DNA of 64,000 nt from Roseateles subflavus (GTDB lineage: Bacteria; Pseudomonadota; Gammaproteobacteria; Burkholderiales; Burkholderiaceae_C): contig NZ_JASVDS010000001.1 in the NCBI RefSeq assembly GCF_030285365.1, positions 1-64,000 of the forward strand, in the 5' to 3' direction. Each line of letters opens with the position of its first letter. Within the stretch, counting starts at the first letter, position 1. A model generated the notes under the pieces. The model was not told the origin of the DNA and made no database searches. It worked only from the letters and a program-made list of their open reading frames with translations. A program made the position numbers and the translations under genes. Positions 58,049 through 64,000 of the stretch are shown one piece after another.

Positions 58049-59489
58049 GGGTGTGCCCTCCCCCGGCGGCCTCCAGCCCCAGCAGCGGGCTCAGCGAAGG
58101 CGCCGCCAGATCCGGCGCCCACTGCAGCTGCGCGCCGGCCAGCAGCCGCTCCTGACGCTCGCGCCAGGCGGCCTGTCGGCGCTGCTGCATCAGGGCCTGC
58201 GTCGCGCCGTAGCGCACCGTCTCGCTGGCGAGCGGCTGCAGGCGCTCCTCGCGGCGCTGCACCTGCACCCACTCCCAGCCCTGGGCCTGCACGCCCGGAT
58301 GACGCAGGGCCGGGCTCGGCGCGCCGACCGGCGTCGCGGCCATCAGCGCCAGGGACCAGTCGTCGAGTGCCCGATCGCCTGATTCAGGCGTGGCCACCGG
58401 CGCTTCCTCGTCGGACCACTGCACCGCGCGCACGCTCAGCCCGGGCACGCGCAAGGCCTGCAGGGGCGCGAGCTCGGCCCGCTGCCGCAGCAGCGGCTCG
58501 ACGGCGTCCCGGCAGGCGGCGTCGGCACAACGCGCCCGCCAGCCCTGGAGGTGGCTGAGGCGCCGGAACTCCTCAGGGTGCTCGCGCCAGTAGCGCTCCA
58601 GGTCCGCCTCGGTGAGGGCCGGGATGCTCAGGCGGCTGGCCGCATCGGCCTCCGCGCCTGCCGCCGCCCCGTGGGCGTCCCCGTCCAGCCCCTCCCACCG
58701 CAGCAGTGCCTGCCAGCGCACGCGGGCCCACAGGAGCTCCTGCAGCGCCTGGACGCCGTCCGCCTCCCAGCGGCCGGGCTGGGCCGCCCAGGCCCGTGTG
58801 AAGCGGTCCTGCAGCCAGCGACGCGCCTGCAGCCGGGCGAAGTCGCGATCGCCCCCGAGGATCTGCGTGCGCCCCTGGACATTGAGGGACGGCCAGACCT
58901 GGGCCAGCGTCACCTCGGCCGGCGTGCGGCACGCCGCGGTGTCGCACCAGCGCAGGAGCACGACCTGTGCGGCGCCCGGCGGCCCCGCCAAGGCCTGCGG
59001 AGCCGGCAGCAGCCGGGCGCCCGCCGCCCGCGGCAGGACGCGCTGCCAGGCGGTGGCCGACGCGGGCGCCGTCACGCGGGCCTGCTGCTGCCAGCGCGCC
59101 CAGTCCTGCGCCAAGGCCTCCGGCCAGCGCTGCCAGGCCATCGACTGCCACTGGCGCTCCACCATCGCCGCGGGGTCGAAGGCGACGCGGCGGGACGCGA
59201 AGAGTCGCTCGTCGCCCACGCGCCGGCGCGCGTCCTCGCCCAGCAGCCACTCCAGCGCCAGGCGCTGCAGCAGGTCCGGCAGCGCCACGTCCGGCCGTTC
59301 ACGGCGGGCGAGCAGCAGCAGGTCCTCGGCCAGTCGGCGGGGAATGGGCTGGCCATCGACCCGCAAGGCCGCGGTGGTCGCTGTCGAGGCGAGCGCCCCG
59401 CCGGACAGCGACGCCAGCAGCGCCGCGCCGGCCAGCAGGAGTGCCCGCCAGGACTTCACGAGGCACTTCTCGACGCACTTCTCGATCAC
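58041..59489 (-). CDS. SurA/PPIase-like periplasmic protein
   Basis: A 482-residue protein. Its GTG start overlaps the stop of the phospholipase-like gene (GTGA), with GGAG five bases before. Residues 10-35 are a signal peptide (RALLLAGAALLASLSGGALA). The following LRVDGQPIPRRLAEDLLLLA region resembles the N-terminal chaperone part of SurA/PpiD. ALTEADLERYWREHPEEFRR near 300 resembles the lead-in to a parvulin PPIase domain, but the catalytic parvulin motifs are not clear, so it may be a chaperone without isomerase activity. It is probably dedicated to the coexpressed secreted protein. Confidence 0.65.
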   Translation of the reverse strand: MIEKCVEKCLVKSWRALLLAGAALLASLSGGALASTATTAALRVDGQPIPRRLAEDLLLLARRERPDVALPDLLQRLALEWLLGEDARRRVGDERLFASRRVAFDPAAMVERQWQSMAWQRWPEALAQDWARWQQQARVTAPASATAWQRVLPRAAGARLLPAPQALAGPPGAAQVVLLRWCDTAACRTPAEVTLAQVWPSLNVQGRTQILGGDRDFARLQARRWLQDRFTRAWAAQPGRWEADGVQALQELLWARVRWQALLRWEGLDGDAHGAAAGAEADAASRLSIPALTEADLERYWREHPEEFRRLSHLQGWRARCADAACRDAVEPLLRQRAELAPLQALRVPGLSVRAVQWSDEEAPVATPESGDRALDDWSLALMAATPVGAPSPALRHPGVQAQGWEWVQVQRREERLQPLASETVRYGATQALMQQRRQAAWRERQERLLAGAQLQWAPDLAAPSLSPLLGLEAAGGGHTHD

Positions 59490-60526
59490 AGCCGCTCCGC
59501 CGCCCGGTTGAGCAGGTGCACGACCATCGCGATGGCATGCGGCACCACGATGCGGCCGACCGTGCGCCGGTCGTTGTGGTCCGTGCTGGACAGCACCACG
59601 CCGCCGCGGGCATACGAAAGCGCGCCGCCCTGGCGCAGCAGGGGGCGGATGTCGGTGGCGGTCGGCGCGAGCGGCGTGAAGCTGGCCAGCGCGGCGCCCA
59701 CGAGCGCGTCGTCGTTGAGCGCCTCGCGGTCGTAGTAGTCCTTCACCCAGGTCTCCCAGCCGGTGTGGTTGAGCGCCGAGGTGGTCCAGGTGTGATGCGG
59801 CTGCAGCAGGTCCGTCGTGTGCATCACGAAGCCCAGCGTCTGCACGCTCGGACGCGCCAGGAACTGGCTCCACCAGTACTGGCCGAGGTTGTCGATGGGC
59901 TGGAAGGGGATCTTCTCGAAGTCGGCGTACTGCGAGGGGCTGGAGCTGCCGCCCTGGCGGTAGTTGCGCTCGGTGAGGCCGTAGCTGTCGTACTTGCTGC
60001 CGTCGCTGAACAGGCCCTTCATGCCGCCCTTGCCGTCGTCCAGGTGGTCGCCGACGAGCCAGGCCGCGGCGAGCTTGTCGATGTCGCCGGACACAGTGAG
60101 CTTGCTGTAGTTGTAGCCGCCATAGGGGTTGCCGTGCACGTCCGGACCCTGCGTGTGGTTCTGGAAGTGCCAGTACGACGTGTAGTTGACGAGGCCCTTG
60201 CCCAGGCCCCACACGGGCGCCAGCTGGCAGTCGCCGGTGATGGCGCCGCAGAGGTAGGTGTCGGCGAAGTCGTCGACGTCATAGGCGCCCTGGCCCAGCT
60301 GCTCGGCGAACTGCTCCAGCGTGTAGCCTGCGCGGGCCAGCCCGGCCTGCAGCTTCGCAAAGTTGGTGGTGCCGGCATGGCGCTGCATGTAGCGCACCGC
60401 ATCGATGGCGATGCGCTTGTGCGTCTCCTGGTTGAAGGCCTGGGCGCCGCTGGCCAGGGTCAGGGCACCGACGAGGATCAGGGTGGCTTTCATGGGCATG
60501 GGGAGGCGGAAGTGGAAAGCCCGCAT
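59486..60526 (-). CDS. Secreted zinc-dependent phospholipase C / S1-P1 nuclease-fold protein
   Basis: About 346 residues; the start is uncertain (60526, or 60499 for MPMKAT). A signal peptide ends ASGAQA, followed by FNQETHKRIAIDAV, the helix opening typical of the phospholipase C/S1-P1 nuclease fold. Metal-ligand-like segments include YWHFQNHTQGPD near 115 and HTTDLLQPHHTWTTS near 230, with DDFADTY between. Such enzymes use a trinuclear zinc cluster to cut phosphodiester bonds of phospholipids or nucleic acids; sequence alone does not decide which. It is first in a coupled trio with the SurA-like and membrane proteins. Confidence 0.7.
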   Translation of the reverse strand: MRAFHFRLPMPMKATLILVGALTLASGAQAFNQETHKRIAIDAVRYMQRHAGTTNFAKLQAGLARAGYTLEQFAEQLGQGAYDVDDFADTYLCGAITGDCQLAPVWGLGKGLVNYTSYWHFQNHTQGPDVHGNPYGGYNYSKLTVSGDIDKLAAAWLVGDHLDDGKGGMKGLFSDGSKYDSYGLTERNYRQGGSSSPSQYADFEKIPFQPIDNLGQYWWSQFLARPSVQTLGFVMHTTDLLQPHHTWTTSALNHTGWETWVKDYYDREALNDDALVGAALASFTPLAPTATDIRPLLRQGGALSYARGGVVLSSTDHNDRRTVGRIVVPHAIAMVVHLLNRAAERL

Positions 60527-60640
60527 GCTCGCCATTGCATGTGACGATGCCTTGACCACCGGCCGGGACCTGCAAGAGCTGGCAGCGCCGCCCGGGGCAT
60601 GGCGCCCGTCACGCGGGCGTCACAGGGGGGCGTGCGCCGT

Positions 60641-61699
60641 TCAGTCCCGAGGCCCGCGCACCTGCCGCAGCACCAGCATCGCCGCCAGCAGGGTCAGCAC
60701 GGTGATCAGCGCCAGCATGATCCAGAAGCCGTGGCCATGGTCCGCCAGCGGGATGCCGCCCACGTTCATGCCCAGCAGACCCGAGACGAGGTTGATGGGC
60801 AGGGCCAGCACCGTGACGACCGTCAGCGTGAAGAGGCTGCGGTTGTTCTCCTCCGCCTGGCGCGCAGCGGTCTCGTCCTGCATGAGCTTGATGCGCTCCT
60901 GCAGCGCGGCGGCGTCGCGCAGCACGAGGGAGAACTCCTCGCTGGCGCGCTGCAGCTGGGCGCGGTCGTCGTCGGTCACCCAGCCCGGCGGGTGGCTCAG
61001 CATGCGAGCCAGCGCGCCGGGCTCGGGCGCGAGCAGGCGCTGCAGGCGCACCAGCACCCGGCGCAGGTGCGCGACCTCGGCCGCATGGCGCGCATGGCGG
61101 CCCTTGAGCAGCTCGTCCTCGATGTCGTCGATGCGGTCGGCCGTGCGACGCACGATGACCTGCAGCTCGTCGGCCTGGTCCTGCAGCAGGTGGTCCAGCA
61201 GCGCCACGGGCGAGCCGAGGCGCTCCCCGCGCTTCACGGCCATGCGCAGGCGGTCGATGGAACGCAGCGGCTGCCGGCGGGCCGTCAGCACGCAGCCCGG
61301 GCGCACATGGACCCACAAGGTGGCGATGTCGTCGGGGTCGAAGCTGAAGTCGAAGGTGACGTCGTTGACCACCGCGAACAGGGACTCGCCCAGTCGCTCG
61401 ATGCGGGTGGCGCGCGAGCCCTGCTGCATAGCGCCGAGCAGGTCCTCGTCGAGGGCGCCGGCCCGGCGCAGCGTCTCGAGCGAACCGGCATGGCTCAGGT
61501 TGATGTGCAGCCAGACGAAGCCGGCCCCCTCGCCCGGCACCGGTGGCAGGCGCTCGTCCCCCAGGGCCTGCGCCACGCCCGTCGCATCGAAGCGGTAGGC
61601 GCAGATCACACCATGGGCATTGGCGCCGTAGGGAGCGCCCGGCCCCGGTTCCGGCGGCGACGGCATGGGGGATGGATGGGCGGCGGCAGGATCGGGCAT
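60641..61699 (-). CDS. CorA/ZntB-family divalent cation transporter
   Basis: A 352-residue 2-TM-GxN protein. It has a long cytoplasmic N-terminal funnel with FVWLHINLSHAGSLETLRR near 60 and coiled helices. The two membrane helices near the C-terminus (about 288-310 and 322-342) are joined by the selectivity motif GMNVGGIPL. The extension after GMN is as in ZntB rather than classic CorA (GMNFE). Zn2+ transport, perhaps proton-coupled import, is therefore likelier than Mg2+. It is a single gene, about 115 bases from the phospholipase-like start. Confidence 0.88.
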   Translation of the reverse strand: MPDPAAAHPSPMPSPPEPGPGAPYGANAHGVICAYRFDATGVAQALGDERLPPVPGEGAGFVWLHINLSHAGSLETLRRAGALDEDLLGAMQQGSRATRIERLGESLFAVVNDVTFDFSFDPDDIATLWVHVRPGCVLTARRQPLRSIDRLRMAVKRGERLGSPVALLDHLLQDQADELQVIVRRTADRIDDIEDELLKGRHARHAAEVAHLRRVLVRLQRLLAPEPGALARMLSHPPGWVTDDDRAQLQRASEEFSLVLRDAAALQERIKLMQDETAARQAEENNRSLFTLTVVTVLALPINLVSGLLGMNVGGIPLADHGHGFWIMLALITVLTLLAAMLVLRQVRGPRD

Positions 61700-61767
61700 G
61701 CGGGCAGGCTAGCAGCGCCCCGTGACGCGGCCATGACCCGCGGCCCGGCCGCCGGCCGCCCGCCGCC

Positions 61768-62769
61768 TCAGCCCAGCCAGGCCTTCGCGGCCGCCTGGTA
61801 CAGCGGAATGCCCAGCAGCAGATTGAACGGGAATGTCACGCCCAGCGAGAGGCCGATGTAGACGGCCGGACGCGCTTCCGGCACCGCATGGCGCAGCACG
61901 GCCGGCACGGCGATGTAGGACGCGCTCGCCGCCAGCACGGCCAGCAGCGTGGCGTCGGCGACGGGCAGCTCGGTGAGGCTCGCCAGCAGCAGCGCCAGGG
62001 CCGCGTGCAGCAGCGGCATGCCCAGGGCATAGGCGAACAGCGAGGCCGGCAGGCCACGCAGGGCGGGCAGCTGCCGGGCCGTCAGCAGGCCCATGTCCAG
62101 CAGGAAGAAGGCGAGCAGGCCCTTGAAGATCTCGCCGGTGAAGGGCTTCATGGCGGCAGCGCCGGCGGGCCCCGTGATCCAGCCGATGGCCAGGGCGCCG
62201 AGCAGCAGCAGCGTGCCGCCCTCGGTCAGTGCCTCGCGCCAGTGCCCGCCGCCCGGGGCCGACGGCGCCTGGCCGCCCAGGGCCAGCGTGCCGCCACCGA
62301 CGCTCACCGCCCCGCCCGCGGTGGCGCCGCGGGCCCGCTGGCTCAGCATCAGCGCCAGGATGATGGCCGGCGATTCCATCAGCGCCATGGCCGCCGCCAT
62401 GTGCCCGCCGGCGGGCGTGCCCTGCACCTCGAGCAGGTGGTTGGCCGTGACGAAGGTGACGGCGCTGACGCTGCCGTAGGTGGCGGCCACGGCCAGGGCA
62501 TCGAAGGGCGGCAGCCAGCGCCGCAGCAGAGGCAGGTCCAGCAGCGGCACCAGCACCGCCAGCAGCATGGCGCAGCCGAGACCGGCCACCACGGTGGTGC
62601 TCAGGCCCGTCTGGTGCAGGGCGAAGCCTCCCTTGAGCCCGAGGGCCATCAGCAGGTAGAGCGAGAGGAAGCGCGACAGCGGCGCCGGCACCTCCAGGTT
62701 GGATCGCAGCACCCCGGCGAGCAGGCCGAGGACGAAGAACAGCAGGGCGGGATCAAGCAGGGCATTCAT
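61768..62769 (-). CDS. sbtA: SbtA-type sodium-dependent bicarbonate permease
   Basis: A 333-residue inner-membrane protein with about ten hydrophobic segments in two inverted halves. ATYGSVSAVTFVTANHLLEV near 97 and ASYIAVPAVLRHAVPEARPA near 285 are the paired unwound-helix signatures of SbtA. The family takes up HCO3- with Na+; in heterotrophic proteobacteria it may supply carboxylation reactions. A cytoplasmic loop at about 145-180 is Gly-rich. No SbtB (PII-like) gene is adjacent. It is divergent from a LysR gene, the usual arrangement. Confidence 0.9.
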   Translation of the reverse strand: MNALLDPALLFFVLGLLAGVLRSNLEVPAPLSRFLSLYLLMALGLKGGFALHQTGLSTTVVAGLGCAMLLAVLVPLLDLPLLRRWLPPFDALAVAATYGSVSAVTFVTANHLLEVQGTPAGGHMAAAMALMESPAIILALMLSQRARGATAGGAVSVGGGTLALGGQAPSAPGGGHWREALTEGGTLLLLGALAIGWITGPAGAAAMKPFTGEIFKGLLAFFLLDMGLLTARQLPALRGLPASLFAYALGMPLLHAALALLLASLTELPVADATLLAVLAASASYIAVPAVLRHAVPEARPAVYIGLSLGVTFPFNLLLGIPLYQAAAKAWLG

Positions 62770-62800
62770 GAGTCCGGAATGCTAGAGATTCCGGTCAATC

Positions 62801-62831
62801 ATGGAAAATCAATTGTCCTGATGATTTCCAT
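62801..62831. promoter_or_regulatory. Dyad in sbtA/LysR promoter region, probable LysR operator
   Basis: TCA-ATTGTCC-TGA (62809-62821) is a perfect T-N11-A LysR box. It sits inside a larger near-palindrome from ATGGAAAATCA (62801) to TGATTTCCAT (62822-62831). This lies in the 68-base gap between the two start codons. Confidence 0.65.
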
Positions 62832-62837
62832 CGAGGT

Positions 62838-63749
62838 ATGTCGATGCATGCCACCTTTCGCCAGCTGAAGCTGCTGCTGGCCCTGGCCGAGACCGGCTCC
62901 ATCACCGGTGCGGCGCGCGCCTGCCACGTGACGCAGCCCACGGTCTCCATGCAGCTCAAGGAACTGGCCGACGCCGCCGGGATGCCGCTCTACGAGCAGT
63001 TCGGCAAGCGCCTCCAGCTGACGGAGGCGGGCGAGGCGGTGCTCGTCACCGCCCGCGCGCTGCAGGCCGAGTGGGAGGCCCTGGAGCAGCGCCTGGCCGG
63101 ACTGCGCGGCCTGCAGCACGGGCGACTGCGCATCGCGCTGGCAAGCACCGCCAAGTATTTCGTGCCGCGCATGCTCGGCACCTTCTGCGCACAGCACCCG
63201 CAGGTGGACATCGCCCTGCAGGTGCTCAACCGCGACGGCGTGCTGCAGCGCATGCGCGCGCACCAGGACGATCTGTACGTCCTGTCCATCCCGCCCCGGG
63301 GCGTGCCCCATGAGCGGGCCCACCTGCTGGACAACCCGCTGGTGTTGATCGCCCCGCTGCAGCACCCGCTGGCCGGCCGCGCGCGCATCCGGCCCCCGCG
63401 GCTGCAGGACGAGCCCTTCATCCTGCGCGAGGCGGGTTCGGGCACGCGGCTCGCCGGGGACGCGCACTTCGAGCAGCTGGGCCTGAACCCGCGCGTGCGG
63501 CTGGAGCTCGGCAGCAACGAGGCCGTGAAGCAGTCTGTGGCGGCGGGCATGGGGTTGGGCCTGGTCTCGCGCCATGCCCTCGCGGCGGACCCGGCCAGCG
63601 AGGGCCTGGCCGTGCTGCGAGCCGACCACTTCCCGGTCCGTTCGGCCTGGTCCGTGATGTGGCTGCCGGGCCAGCGGCTGAGCCCCCTGGCCCAGGCCTT
63701 CCTGCACCATCTCCAGGGGCTCGCGGGGTCGTGGGAGACCCATTCCTGA
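62838..63749 (+). CDS. LysR-family regulator, CbbR/CmpR-like, partner of sbtA
   Basis: A 303-residue regulator with the N-terminal helix-turn-helix (GSITGAARACHVTQPTVSMQ) and an effector domain that has the CbbR/CmpR look (RLRIALASTAKYFVPRMLGT; LGSNEAVKQSVAAGMGLGLV). That group senses carbon metabolites such as 2-phosphoglycolate or RuBP and controls inorganic-carbon genes. Divergence from sbtA and the intervening T-N11-A box make it the likely sbtA regulator. Confidence 0.92.
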   Translation: MSMHATFRQLKLLLALAETGSITGAARACHVTQPTVSMQLKELADAAGMPLYEQFGKRLQLTEAGEAVLVTARALQAEWEALEQRLAGLRGLQHGRLRIALASTAKYFVPRMLGTFCAQHPQVDIALQVLNRDGVLQRMRAHQDDLYVLSIPPRGVPHERAHLLDNPLVLIAPLQHPLAGRARIRPPRLQDEPFILREAGSGTRLAGDAHFEQLGLNPRVRLELGSNEAVKQSVAAGMGLGLVSRHALAADPASEGLAVLRADHFPVRSAWSVMWLPGQRLSPLAQAFLHHLQGLAGSWETHS

Positions 63750-63824
63750 GCGGCGGATGCCCGAGTGCCGGCACGGGCATCCGACCTGCCCTAGCATCCG
63801 CACCCTGTGCTGATGGAGGTCCTC

Positions 63825-64000
63825 ATGCGTTCGCTGATCGCCGCTCTGTTGTTCCTGCCGGTCCTGGGCCTGGGGCCGACGTCCGTCGCCCACGCCGAGG
63901 ATGCGCCGCTGCCCACCGTGGCGCAGGTGGACCTGACGCGCTACACCGGGCGCTGGTACGAGATCGCGCTGCTGCCCAACCGCTTCCAGCGCCAGTGCGT
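63825..64000 (+). CDS. blc: Lipocalin (Blc-type), 5' part cut by window end
   Basis: Only the first 58 residues are visible. A signal peptide ends SVAHA (no lipobox Cys, so probably periplasmic or processed by signal peptidase I). The lipocalin N-terminal signature VDLTRYTGRWYEIALLPNRF follows, continuing FQRQC. GGAGGT lies four bases before the chosen ATG; an in-frame ATG at 63813 is an alternative. Bacterial lipocalins bind lysophospholipids or fatty acids and help envelope repair. Confidence 0.88.
   Translation, partial: MRSLIAALLFLPVLGLGPTSVAHAEDAPLPTVAQVDLTRYTGRWYEIALLPNRFQRQC

Overview
The window is a very GC-rich, densely packed bacterial chromosome segment. Several features point to a betaproteobacterium of the order Burkholderiales, probably of the Roseateles/Mitsuaria/Rubrivivax type. 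These are GTP-dependent PEP carboxykinase, an ArgP-type regulator, the Anbu operon, the urt plus ure cluster and many short-leader genes. The genus is an inference from gene content and style. No rRNA, tRNA, insertion sequence or CRISPR array was seen.

Left edge (1-6335). The 3' end of an RTX calcium-binding protein is followed by about 5 kb of visibly less GC-rich DNA. This block holds one giant reverse-strand gene of 1317 codons and two long gaps. The giant protein has an N-terminal DUF4365 (PD-(D/E)XK-like nuclease) domain, a long helical-repeat middle and a PIN-like C-terminal domain. It looks like a lone, horizontally acquired, nuclease-type gene and is the best candidate here for an undescribed (possibly defence) system.

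Housekeeping and regulation (6336-35585). This stretch carries pckG, several LysR regulators with divergent partners, two UPF0149 paralogues, a metallophosphoesterase, a universal stress protein, dadA and an Hsp70-like chaperone. It also has a secreted S9 peptidase, mmsA, a cluster of three GGDEF diguanylate cyclases, an SDR, a chemotaxis receptor, rlpA, a FAH-family hydrolase, nadC and an RDD membrane protein fused to a ClpP-like domain. A terminator-capped, hairpin-rich stretch at about 20.89-20.98 kb may encode a small RNA.

Anbu operon (35625-39668, reverse). A circularly permuted ATP-grasp, an alpha-E protein, a transglutaminase and the Anbu proteasome-like peptidase form a conserved set. 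A perfect 12-bp palindrome sits just upstream.

Urea module (40018-57404). Forward genes are an orphan type-1 periplasmic binding protein and ureD, then ureA-ureJ-ureB-ureC-ureE-ureF-ureG, tightly overlapping. Between them, on the reverse strand, lie a hybrid histidine kinase, its response regulator and the urea ABC transporter urtABCDE. The kinase is fused to a complete NCS1-type nucleobase/allantoin-like permease and a Cys-rich linker. The layout suggests that a transporter-like sensor governs urea uptake and hydrolysis.

Right edge (57452-64000). A coupled reverse three-gene unit encodes a secreted phospholipase C/S1-P1-fold protein, a SurA/PPIase-like periplasmic protein and a membrane-anchored protein. 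It is followed by a CorA/ZntB-type transporter, a divergent sbtA (bicarbonate permease) and LysR pair with a clear operator-like repeat, and the start of a lipocalin gene cut by the window edge.
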